Positions 6,099-13,589 of a DNA stretch of 38,013 nt are shown in pieces. The notes under the pieces were generated by a model that saw nothing but the letters and a program-made list of their open reading frames with translations, was not told where the DNA came from and ran no database searches. Both the position numbers and the translations under genes were made by a program. Where the stretch lies: IMG/VR virus record IMGVR_UViG_3300020596_000062, positions 1-38,013 of that record. One strand, written 5' to 3'. Source of the stretch: a virus. Position 1 is the first letter of the stretch, and the number at the start of each line of letters is the position of its first letter.

Positions 6099-7163
6099 TT
6101 GGCCAAGAAATCGGTTAAACACGGAACAAAAGCGTGGATCGGCGGATACGTTTACGCCGGGATTTTCTACATCCGCAAACAGGTAAGCGGCCGACGTTAT
6201 GACTTTAGTACCGGCGCACGTACATTGGCCGAAGCCCAAAACCATTGGGTAGCCTTCCAGCAAAAGACGGGATTGGTTGAAACTCCAACACTTCCCCCAC
6301 CGCCGACGGAAGGTCCCCCAGTTGTCCCCCACTCAACAGTTCCACCCGTGGTCCAAGGGCGCAAGGTCGTCATGACGTACGAGCTAATTGACGCCTTTCT
6401 GCGGTACAGCACGACAGACAAACAAAACTGCGATGAGTGGCTGAAACGAAAACGGCGGGTACTGCTTTGGTGGTACGAACAACTGGCAAACCGCGATCTG
6501 CGGACACTTTCCTATCAGACCCAAATTCTGGCAGCCCTGAATAGCGTGGGTGGCCACATAAATCGGCTGAAAATCCTTTATGGCTTCTATAGCTATTTGG
6601 TGACCACAGAGATTCTAGGACCGGCCGAACACGTGATGGTTCGGAAGTTCAAGCAGCAAAAAGCCAAGCCGGAACAATGGCGGAAAACCAAAGCACTAAG
6701 CGCCGAAGAGTTTAAGAAGGTCCGGTCGGGGTTGGCGAGACATTGGCGGGATGCTTTTGACGTTCAGATGGCCACCGGCTGGCATCGAACCGAGTTGGAG
6801 CGTTTTGTGCGCGGGGGCGCGGTGCACGGCAACAGCACAATTGAATGCCCACAAGCGAAGTCCGGAGAGCCGCTGATCCGTCCGGTATCCAAGGGCGTGT
6901 GGGAAGCGGCAAAGCGATTGGTCGAACGGGGCACGCTAAGCAAAAAAAGGTACTACCTCAGTGTGAAGGAAGCCGCCAAAGCGGCGGGAGTTCCATGGTT
7001 TTCACCTGGGTATGCACGCCACACGTTTGCGTCCCGGGCCGTGCACGACTTTGGAGTCGACCCCAAGGATGTTTCGGAATGGCTTGGACATAAGTCGCCA
7101 GACACAGTCAAGCGCTTCTACATTCAATTTAAGGTACCCAAAAAGATGAAAACGCTGATCTAG
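6099..7163 (+). CDS. int: Tyrosine recombinase (phage integrase)
   Basis: The enzyme catalyses site-specific recombination between attP and a host attB, here probably a tRNA-Gly gene. The 354-residue form starts at TTG 6099 behind GGGGGA, giving MAKKSVKHG; a TTG at 6069 would add ten residues. An N-terminal arm-binding domain is followed by a proline-rich linker near 64-86, then core-binding and catalytic domains. Visible catalytic residues are R in GWHRTEL (about 230), K in QAKSGE (about 254), R in YARHTF (about 307), H in WLGHKS (about 331) and the nucleophile Y in RFYIQF (about 341). The usual first His of HxxR is replaced by Gly. The gene directly follows attP, as in many temperate phages. 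Confidence 0.93.
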   Translation: MAKKSVKHGTKAWIGGYVYAGIFYIRKQVSGRRYDFSTGARTLAEAQNHWVAFQQKTGLVETPTLPPPPTEGPPVVPHSTVPPVVQGRKVVMTYELIDAFLRYSTTDKQNCDEWLKRKRRVLLWWYEQLANRDLRTLSYQTQILAALNSVGGHINRLKILYGFYSYLVTTEILGPAEHVMVRKFKQQKAKPEQWRKTKALSAEEFKKVRSGLARHWRDAFDVQMATGWHRTELERFVRGGAVHGNSTIECPQAKSGEPLIRPVSKGVWEAAKRLVERGTLSKKRYYLSVKEAAKAAGVPWFSPGYARHTFASRAVHDFGVDPKDVSEWLGHKSPDTVKRFYIQFKVPKKMKTLI

Positions 7164-7181
7164 CTGTAGGCAGGCGTGGGA

Positions 7182-7198
7182 TGTAAAATAACGTTACA
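7182..7198 (+). promoter_or_regulatory. 17-bp palindromic element before the portal gene
   Basis: TGTAAAATAACGTTACA, perfect in both arms, lies 20 bases upstream of the portal ATG at 7218 in the short gap after the integrase. It probably controls the head-gene operon. Confidence 0.65.
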
Positions 7199-7217
7199 GT
7201 CTGGTAGACTGTTTCTA

Positions 7218-9311
7218 ATGCCCTCCCCATCCAAGCCGTACTTCGCCTCCCTGCCCCAAGAAGAAATCGGACCCGAGTTGTGGAAGCGGGTTGAGGGGTA
7301 TCGAGAGTTCCTGAATTCGTCGCCCATCAAGACGCGCATCGACAAAAGCTACCGGGCCTATTACGGGATGTCGGACGACGGCGTTCGCTCGTACGAGATT
7401 TCCCGCCAAGGTACCCAGGGGGAATTAGCGCGAACCAAAATTTCGCATTTCCGCAATCTGATTCAGCACATCATCATTTTGGTGACTGCGCAGAAACCGG
7501 CCGCCCAAGCCATCGCATCGAATTCGGACGCCAAGTCGCAACAGCAAGCTTTGTTGGCCAACGGTATTCTGGACTACTACATGCGCGAGAAACGCATAGA
7601 ACGCATTCTGCGCGACGCGGTGGAACAAGCCACTGTTTGCGGCGAGGGTTTCGTTCACGCGGTCTGGAACGCCAACGTTGGCCGCGAGGTGATGATGGAC
7701 CAGGACACCATGCGCCCCATCCGCGAGGGTGACGTGGACGTCAAAACCGTGAGCTGGTGGAATCTGATTCGCGACCACACGAAATCGCGCGCGTCCGATC
7801 ACACGTGGGTAATTGTGCGTGACACCACCAATCGCTACGAACTCGCCGCGCAATTCCCGCAAGCCGCCGAAGAAATTCTCAAAACCAGCATGGACGATGA
7901 TTCGTCGACGATTGATTCATTTTCTTCGACCGGAAATTCCAAGCTCGAATCTGACGACATTGCACTGTACCGATTTTACCATCTGGATACCGACGCCGTT
8001 AATGGCGGTCGGGAAGTTTGGTTTCTCAGCAACGGCAAAACCGTACTGTTGGACACGCTCGGACAGGCGGGTTTGATTTACAAGAAATTGCCCGTGCATC
8101 GTTTGGCGGCAGCCGAAATCATCGGCACCACGTTCGGCTATACCGCGGCGTTTGACGTGTTGGGCCCGCAAGAGGTTCACGACAAATTAACGGGCATTCT
8201 GCTTTCGAATAATCTTTCAACCGGCGCGCAACGAATCCTGATTCCCCGCACCGCGAACATCCAACTCAGTGCGCTTGCCGAAGACTTGGCCGCGATTGAG
8301 TACGACCTGATTGATGGTGCCAAACCGGAAAGCTTACAGCTCACGAAGTCAGCGCCAGAAACCTACAAGATGCTCGAGATGATGGATTCCTATATGGAAA
8401 CCCTCGCTGGCATTTCGAGCGTTACCCGCGGCGATCCGTCGGCCTCACTGAAATCCGGCAGCGCACTGGCGTTGGTTCAATCCCAGTCCATTCAATTTGC
8501 GTCGGGCCTGCAAGCGTCTTACGCCGCGCTACTCGAAGACGTTCTAACGGCCGTTGTCGACATGCTGAAAATGTTCGCCACGGAGCCGCGGAAAATTGCG
8601 ATTGGTGGAACGGCCAAAAGATGGATGGCGCAAGAGTTTTCAGCTGATGATTTAGAGCCTGTAGACCGCGTCACTGTTGAAGCGGTTAACCCGTTGCGCA
8701 GTACGACGGCCGGTCGCCTTGAACTTGCCCAGATGCTGATTAACAGCGGTCAGGGCGTCAATCCCCGCGAATTAGTTTTGCTGGTGGAAACCGGCAACTT
8801 GGACGGCATGTTAGAACCGGCCCAAACATCGTTGCTGAACATGCGCCGCGAGAACGAGACTTTGGCACGCGGTGAATTTGTCCCCGTTGTTGTCACAGAC
8901 AATCACGCGGAACACATTGCCACACACAAAGCGTTGTTGGATTCACCAGACGCGCGCGAGAACCCGGCCATCGTTGCCGCGTTCACCGAACACGTTCAGG
9001 GCCATATCTCTACGTGGTTGAGCACGGACCCCGGCGTGTTGCAGTTACTCGGACAGCAACCGCCACCTCAGTTCGTGATGATTGATCCTATGACCGGCCA
9101 GCCCGCAATGGGTGGCGGTCCCGCGATGCAAGGTCCGGTCGGAGTAAACAATGGAACTCCCCCGCCGATGGCCGGCAATCCCACACAGACCGCCGCGCCG
9201 ATGCAAAACGTAATTGCGCCCACAAATACCCCAACCCCCCGCATGCCTAGAATGCCCAAAAATCCGATGTCTGGTGAGCAGTTCGACCCCAACCAATCCC
9301 TTCCCGAATAA
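7218..9311 (+). CDS. Portal protein (P22-like podovirus type)
   Basis: This 697-residue protein has the size and features of P22-like portals. An N-terminal helical region has conserved patches YRAYYGMSDDG and RTKISHFRNLIQHIIILVTAQKP. A central wing/stem region contains EVHDKLTGILLSNNLS and a long helix GSALALVQSQSIQFASGLQASY. The C-terminus is rich in Pro, Gln and Met and ends PNQSLPE. Portals form the dodecameric ring through which DNA enters and leaves the capsid and the terminase docks. ATG at 7218 was chosen because a longer reading from 7176 would run through the regulatory palindrome. A copy of the dispersed TCGACCGGA motif (7926-7934) encodes part of a Ser-rich loop. Confidence 0.88.
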   Translation: MPSPSKPYFASLPQEEIGPELWKRVEGYREFLNSSPIKTRIDKSYRAYYGMSDDGVRSYEISRQGTQGELARTKISHFRNLIQHIIILVTAQKPAAQAIASNSDAKSQQQALLANGILDYYMREKRIERILRDAVEQATVCGEGFVHAVWNANVGREVMMDQDTMRPIREGDVDVKTVSWWNLIRDHTKSRASDHTWVIVRDTTNRYELAAQFPQAAEEILKTSMDDDSSTIDSFSSTGNSKLESDDIALYRFYHLDTDAVNGGREVWFLSNGKTVLLDTLGQAGLIYKKLPVHRLAAAEIIGTTFGYTAAFDVLGPQEVHDKLTGILLSNNLSTGAQRILIPRTANIQLSALAEDLAAIEYDLIDGAKPESLQLTKSAPETYKMLEMMDSYMETLAGISSVTRGDPSASLKSGSALALVQSQSIQFASGLQASYAALLEDVLTAVVDMLKMFATEPRKIAIGGTAKRWMAQEFSADDLEPVDRVTVEAVNPLRSTTAGRLELAQMLINSGQGVNPRELVLLVETGNLDGMLEPAQTSLLNMRRENETLARGEFVPVVVTDNHAEHIATHKALLDSPDARENPAIVAAFTEHVQGHISTWLSTDPGVLQLLGQQPPPQFVMIDPMTGQPAMGGGPAMQGPVGVNNGTPPPMAGNPTQTAAPMQNVIAPTNTPTPRMPRMPKNPMSGEQFDPNQSLPE

Positions 9312-9323
9312 CTGGAGCTTTTA

Positions 9324-10301
9324 ATGTCTGACGTTGCCGCCCCCGCCGTTTCCGCCACTCCCTCGCCCGCGCCGAAAGTTGCGCAAACGGTTGAGAATAA
9401 CCGACCCGAAAACGCGCATCATAAACCGGCGTACCGCGCGGAACCACCCGCCGATAAAAAGACGCCCGCGCAGCCGACCACGAGCGAACCGGTCAAGGGT
9501 GAACCGGTAAAACTCTGGAAGCTACGCGACGGCGACAAAGAGCTGACGTTGGACTCTGAAGACAAACTCACCGCGTACGCCCAAAAAGGGTACGGGTTGG
9601 ACAAGAAAGTCTCAGAGTTGAGCCGTACGGTTCGTGAAAAAGAGGAATTGTTGCGATTGGCCGAATCCGACCCCGATGCTTTTTTCCAGAAGATGGGTAA
9701 GGACCCGCGCAAGCTTTATGAGGAGCGTTTACTTCGCCAGCTCGACGAAGAGGAGAACAGGGCGAAGCTTTCGCCCCAAGAAGTGCGTTGGCGCAAAGAG
9801 GTCGAGGCGCAAAGCCAAGCTGCACAGCAGGCGCAGCAAGAATTAGAGCATTACCGCCAGATTGAACACAAGCGGAACGTCGATCACAAAATCAGCGAAA
9901 TCGACGACGGCATTATGAAGGCGCTGACCAGCCCAAATATCAACCTGCCCAAAACGGAGAGAACTGTTGCCCGCATGGCCGAATTAATGTTGGAAGCGGA
10001 CGCCAACAATCTGGACATCTCACCCGACCAAGTTGCAACGTTTGTGTCCCAAGAAATGGAAACTGAGGTTCTGGAATTGTTCGGTCACATGAGCGGCGAA
10101 CAATTGCTGACTAAAATGCCCCAAGAAATCATCCAGAAAATTCGCCAAGCGGATTTGGCCAGATTCCGGGCACAGCGTGCTCCCGGAAACCCCGAGGATG
10201 TACGGGCGGTTCAGCAACGCCCCGCGGCAGACCAACCACAAAAGAAGAAGTTTTTATCCAAACTAGAATGGGAACGCCAACTCGAATCTCGGATGAAATA
10301 A
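9324..10301 (+). CDS. Scaffolding protein
   Basis: This 325-residue protein lies between the portal and capsid genes, the classic scaffold position. It has an Ala/Pro-rich disordered N-terminus (about 1-60), a short globular segment (VKLWKLRDGDKELTLDSEDK), and long charged coiled-coil helices (about 90-210). The C-terminus is highly basic (PQKKKFLSKLEWERQLESRMK); basic helical C-termini of scaffolds bind the coat protein. A ribosome-binding site (GGAG) precedes the ATG. Its TAA runs straight into a copy of the dispersed TCGACCGGA motif. Confidence 0.8.
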   Translation: MSDVAAPAVSATPSPAPKVAQTVENNRPENAHHKPAYRAEPPADKKTPAQPTTSEPVKGEPVKLWKLRDGDKELTLDSEDKLTAYAQKGYGLDKKVSELSRTVREKEELLRLAESDPDAFFQKMGKDPRKLYEERLLRQLDEEENRAKLSPQEVRWRKEVEAQSQAAQQAQQELEHYRQIEHKRNVDHKISEIDDGIMKALTSPNINLPKTERTVARMAELMLEADANNLDISPDQVATFVSQEMETEVLELFGHMSGEQLLTKMPQEIIQKIRQADLARFRAQRAPGNPEDVRAVQQRPAADQPQKKKFLSKLEWERQLESRMK

Positions 10302-10318
10302 TTTTCTCGACCGGAACC

Positions 10319-10350
10319 AAACAGTAAGCTGTCTTTACAATTTACTGTTT
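10319..10350 (+). promoter_or_regulatory. Hairpin plus degenerate TGTAA-N7-TTACA element upstream of the capsid leader
   Basis: AAACAGTAA (10319-10327) pairs with TTACTGTTT (10342-10350). Inside it, AGTAA-N7-TTACA (10323-10339) matches the 17-bp element class except for its first base, and it continues as TTACAAT. It may be a weak terminator for the scaffold gene, a capsid-gene promoter element, or both. Confidence 0.4.
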
Positions 10351-10364
10351 TGCGTGTAGGCTTC

Positions 10365-10545
10365 AGAAATACGGTCAGACCCTACCTGGCCAGTTCTGCG
10401 GACGCCACGGCCATCCAACGACTGAGCGGGCGGTATCTGAATTCGCGATGTACCCACGTCCGGTAACCACGGGCCTTTAGGGACGCTACGGCCATCCCCA
10501 CTGAGCTCTGGAACTGACGGCGGATTCACCTCCCACCCCCTCAGG
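10365..10545 (+). ncRNA. Candidate structured leader of the major capsid mRNA
   Basis: A 251-bp gap separates the scaffold and capsid genes. It holds an imperfect direct duplication: GGACGCCACGGCCATCC...ACTGAGC (10400-10427) and GGACGCTACGGCCATCC...ACTGAGC (10481-10506). Possible helices include GTAGG/CCTAC, the palindrome CTGGCCAG and a long-range CAGTTC/GAACTG. No good forward reading frame explains it. A cis-acting RNA that boosts or times capsid translation is an inference; no known RNA family was recognised. Confidence 0.35.
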
Positions 10546-10552
10546 TCCCATC

Positions 10553-11797
10553 ATGGCTCAATACAATATTACGTCGACACTCAACGGCAATTTCAAAGAA
10601 ACCTACGGCGACACCCTTGTGCAGCTCATTCCTGCCAGCCGTAAGTGCATTCAGTTGTTCGATTTCGTTGCCGCCGAGCAAATGCCGGGCAACAAATATC
10701 ACCAACCGGTTCTTGTAACCTCCGAACAAGGCGTTTCGTACGCCGCTGCGGGCGCTGGCGTCGTGACGCTTGAAAACGCCATCGCGGCGCAAATGGTTGA
10801 CGCCCAGGTTGACGGTTCCCAAATGTGGATCCGTTCAGCCATTGACAACGAAGCGGCCGCCAAAGCCTCGACCGATGGTCCTCGCGCTTTCGTCAAGGCA
10901 ACCAAACTGCTGGTCGAAAACATGATGGTCTCCATTACCAAGCGGCTGGAGCACCAGTTACTGTACGGCCAAGACGGCCTGGGCGTGGCTGGCGCAAACA
11001 TCGTCGGCCAGGTTATCACCATCTCGGACGCCAGTTGGTGCCCGGCTTTGTGGGCAGGTGCAGAAAACGCGGAACTGGACGTATTCAGCACCACCGCCGC
11101 GACTGCCACCCTACGTAATTCATCCACGTTGGTCATCACCGCGGTTAATCTGACCAACAAAACTATCACCGTTTCCGGCACCCCCGGCGCGGTTGTCACT
11201 GGCGACGTTCTTTACTGGAGAAACGCTCGTACCACCACAGCACACAAGGAATTCGCGGGTTTGAACAAAATCATCACCAACGCGACCACGTTGTTCAACA
11301 TTGACGCGGCGGTTTATAACCTGTGGGCAGGAACGACCACCTCGTCTGTGGGCGCACTCACTTTCGGAAAAGTACAGGATACCATCGCCCGCTGTGTCGA
11401 GCGTGGTCTGGAAGAAAAAGTCATTTTGTTGCTTGCTCCTAAGGCGTTCCAGGTGTTGAACGCTGACTTGGCTGGTGCCCGCGTGTTTGACAGCTCGTAC
11501 AGCTCAGGCGAGACGAAAGTGGGAACGGAAAATATCAAATTTTATGGGATGAACGGCGAGGTCGAAGTCATGCCTCACTTGTTCGTGCGTGACGGCGATG
11601 CTTTCGTGGTGAACCCGAAAGACTTCAAACGCATTGGTGCAACGGACGTGACTTTCAACTGCCCAGGTCGCGGTGGTGAAATCTTCCTGCACTTGCCTGA
11701 CAAAAATGCGTTCGAATTTCGCGCGTACTCGAACCAGTCGTTGTTCTGCGAACGCCCTGCACAACAGGCCAAAATGACGGGCATTACCTACACCTAG
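10553..11797 (+). CDS. Major capsid protein
   Basis: This 414-residue protein is recognised by position (after portal and scaffold, before head-completion genes), by size and by typical sequence. It has an N-terminal arm (TYGDTLVQLIPASRK), a spine-helix region (FVKATKLLVENMMVSITKR), and an Ala/Thr/Val-rich beta insertion (about 185-260: TLVITAVNLTNKTITVSGTPG). The insertion resembles the inserted domains of P22-type coats. The C-terminal part has KFYGMNGEVEVMPHLFV and RDGDAFVVNPKDF, which look like P-domain and A-domain elements. It probably assembles with the HK97 fold; that fold and the insertion assignment are inferred. A strong terminator follows, consistent with a highly expressed transcript that must stop there in part. 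Confidence 0.85.
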   Translation: MAQYNITSTLNGNFKETYGDTLVQLIPASRKCIQLFDFVAAEQMPGNKYHQPVLVTSEQGVSYAAAGAGVVTLENAIAAQMVDAQVDGSQMWIRSAIDNEAAAKASTDGPRAFVKATKLLVENMMVSITKRLEHQLLYGQDGLGVAGANIVGQVITISDASWCPALWAGAENAELDVFSTTAATATLRNSSTLVITAVNLTNKTITVSGTPGAVVTGDVLYWRNARTTTAHKEFAGLNKIITNATTLFNIDAAVYNLWAGTTTSSVGALTFGKVQDTIARCVERGLEEKVILLLAPKAFQVLNADLAGARVFDSSYSSGETKVGTENIKFYGMNGEVEVMPHLFVRDGDAFVVNPKDFKRIGATDVTFNCPGRGGEIFLHLPDKNAFEFRAYSNQSLFCERPAQQAKMTGITYT

Positions 11798-11812
11798 TCT
11801 GATGTGAGTTTC

Positions 11813-11850
11813 GGGGGTTGGGTGTCTTAGAGACGCCCCGCCCCTTTTTG
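11813..11850 (+). terminator. Strong intrinsic terminator after the major capsid gene
   Basis: GGGGTTGGGTGTCT (11814-11827), a three-base loop and AGACGCCCCGCCCC (11831-11844) form a long GC-rich stem with one mismatch and two G-T pairs. TTTTT (11845-11849) follows. It separates capsid expression from the tail genes. Confidence 0.88.
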
Positions 11851-11851
11851 T

Positions 11852-11868
11852 TGTATACTTATTTTACG
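11852..11868 (+). promoter_or_regulatory. Degenerate 17-bp element downstream of the capsid terminator
   Basis: TGTATACTTATTTTACG keeps the outer TGTA and TTAC halves of the TGTAA-N7-TTACA class. It lies 23 bases before the ATG at 11892, directly after a terminator, where a new promoter would be expected. Confidence 0.4.
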
Positions 11869-11891
11869 TTTCCCCCCCTCTAGAGGAACAA

Positions 11892-12395
11892 ATGGCCAAA
11901 CTTACAGCGATTTTAACAACGGATGTGGCTGATTTTGCCATACGTTCTACGCGGCGCGAAAACATTGCTGACTTGCGCGATTACTTGAACGCGCTGAACA
12001 TCGGCGCAAAGAAAGCAACCGTTCTGTCCCTAAGCCAGACGGCCGCGACGGCAACCGTCACATTTTCCGATCCGCCCGTAGCTAACGATATCCTTAACAT
12101 TGGAGCACGCGTTTTCACGGCTGTAGCATCTCCGGCAGGCGAAACGCAATTTGCGCTTGGAGCAACCGCTGCCGATGCAGCGACCAACTTGGCCGCCAAA
12201 GTGAATGCCGTGACGGCAGCTTCAACCGGCGCGTTTGGTTGCTATTCGGCCTCGGCGGTCGGCGCGGTGGTTACGTTCACGTGTTTGGTTCCAGGATTGG
12301 TTGGTAACGCGATGCGTTTCGAAAAGTCTGGTGCGACCATGACACTCAGTGGAGCCAACTTTACGGGCGGGACAGAAACTTCTCAGAATTTTTAA
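11892..12395 (+). CDS. Virion protein with a repeated beta (decoration/Ig-like) module
   Basis: This 167-residue protein has a short N-terminal helix and then an Ala/Thr-rich beta domain. The domain follows the order VxVTFSDPPVANDILNIGARVFTAV, AGETQFALGATAADAATNLAAKVNA, and VVTFTCLVPGLVGNAMRFEKSGA. This pattern recurs in phage head- and tail-associated proteins, and a recognisably similar module lies inside the tail nozzle protein of this phage (about residues 410-530). A capsid decoration or head-tail role is inferred from position. A ribosome-binding site (GAGG) is present. Confidence 0.65.
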   Translation: MAKLTAILTTDVADFAIRSTRRENIADLRDYLNALNIGAKKATVLSLSQTAATATVTFSDPPVANDILNIGARVFTAVASPAGETQFALGATAADAATNLAAKVNAVTAASTGAFGCYSASAVGAVVTFTCLVPGLVGNAMRFEKSGATMTLSGANFTGGTETSQNF

Positions 12396-12407
12396 CGCGA
12401 GCAAACA

Positions 12408-12635
12408 ATGAACAATCCTAAACACGAATCCCTGCAGATGCTCATGGACGAAATGCGCAAGCGACGCATGGGCAAAATGAAAACGATGTCGGGTTTAGAT
12501 GAGGTGCCCGAACTCCAAGCAACGGCAACCCAAGCTGGGATGGCATCCCCACATGACGAGGAACTAGCAGCGCCCGAGGAAGACGTAGAATTAGAGGAAT
12601 TAATGCGTGCACGCGAATTAGAAGAACAGAGGTAA
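12408..12635 (+). CDS. Small acidic protein
   Basis: This 75-residue protein has a basic Met/Lys/Arg-rich N-terminus and a strongly acidic C-terminus (EELAAPEEDVELEELMRARELEE). It is predicted to be helical and partly disordered. Between decoration-like and adaptor genes, it may be a small assembly accessory. No family was recognised. Confidence 0.6.
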   Translation: MNNPKHESLQMLMDEMRKRRMGKMKTMSGLDEVPELQATATQAGMASPHDEELAAPEEDVELEELMRARELEEQR

Positions 12636-12638
12636 CAA

Positions 12639-13586
12639 ATGGCTTTGCCGTCATACGACACCACCGTGATGTTGGCGGCAATAAAGCGACGTGCATTCCG
12701 TCCCGTCTCGGATGGATTGCTTGCAGAGTCGGACATTCTGGCATTGGCCGATGAAGAAATCGCCACCGCCGTTGTGCCAATGCTTCTGCAAATCAGACAA
12801 GAGTTTTTCGTCACATACAGCGACTTAACTTTGTCGTCGACCCAAACGGATTATCAACTGCCCACGCGTGCAACGGCCGAGTCGTTACGTGACGTGACGC
12901 TGGTTGACTCCGCCGGGGGTATTTTTTCGATTCCGCGCTTAGAGGCTGACCAGCTCGACCGATTCAGTAATATTTCTTCGACCGGACTTTTGGGGTTTTA
13001 TCTTCGCGACAACACCGTTGTTTTGCTGGGTACCCCCGGTTCGTACTCGACACTGAGATTGAGCTACTTTACCCGTCCCAATAAGCTGGTGAATTTCGCC
13101 ACCGGGGCGGCTGGAAACACCGCAGTTGTGGCGTCCATTAATACCGCCACCAAGACAATCACGACGACGGCAACCATTCCGACGACGTTTACAACGTCCA
13201 CTCCGATGGATTTGATTTCGTACACGTCGCGATTCCAATCGCTGGCCATCGATTTAACTCCCACCGTAGCGGCTGGTACCACGCTGACGTTTGCGGCGAC
13301 GTTGCCCACCACGCTTAAGGTTGGCGATTATATAGCCTTGCAGGGTTATACGCCCGTCGCGCAAATTCCGGTCGAGTTATATCCCTACCTGTATCAGCGC
13401 GTGGCTTGCACAATTCTGGAGGTCGCCGGTGAATCTGGCCGTCTGGAACGGGCGCAAAAAGTACTAATTGAAATGGAAAAGAAAGTCATGACGGCGTTCA
13501 CGGAACGCGTGGCGGGCGAGGTTCGCAAATTGGTGAACGTGAACGGTGTTGGTGGCGTGAAAAACTGCCGGCGGCAGGTGTGGTAG
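12639..13586 (+). CDS. Head-tail adaptor-like virion protein
   Basis: This 315-residue protein begins with a helical segment (MLAAIKRRAFRP..., DILALADEEIATAVVPMLLQIRQEF) followed by SDLTLSSTQTDYQLPTRA. This start is typical of podovirus adaptor (head-completion) proteins that bind below the portal. A Thr-rich beta insertion (about 155-235) is followed by a C-terminal helical bundle (LYPYLYQRVACTILEVAGE, ERAQKVLIEMEKKV). The assignment rests on sequence style and on its place before the nozzle. It contains copies of the dispersed TCGACCGGA motif on both strands (12978-12986 and 13367-13375). Confidence 0.65.
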   Translation: MALPSYDTTVMLAAIKRRAFRPVSDGLLAESDILALADEEIATAVVPMLLQIRQEFFVTYSDLTLSSTQTDYQLPTRATAESLRDVTLVDSAGGIFSIPRLEADQLDRFSNISSTGLLGFYLRDNTVVLLGTPGSYSTLRLSYFTRPNKLVNFATGAAGNTAVVASINTATKTITTTATIPTTFTTSTPMDLISYTSRFQSLAIDLTPTVAAGTTLTFAATLPTTLKVGDYIALQGYTPVAQIPVELYPYLYQRVACTILEVAGESGRLERAQKVLIEMEKKVMTAFTERVAGEVRKLVNVNGVGGVKNCRRQVW

Positions 13587-13589
13587 CCA

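Noticed and set aside
10335-10529. A 64-codon minus-strand frame across the capsid leader
   Set aside because: It is antisense inside a rightward operon, Pro/Arg/Gly-rich, and its two similar peptide stretches simply reflect the DNA repeat. Its GTG start overlaps the only ribosome-binding-like sequence. A leader RNA explains the region better.
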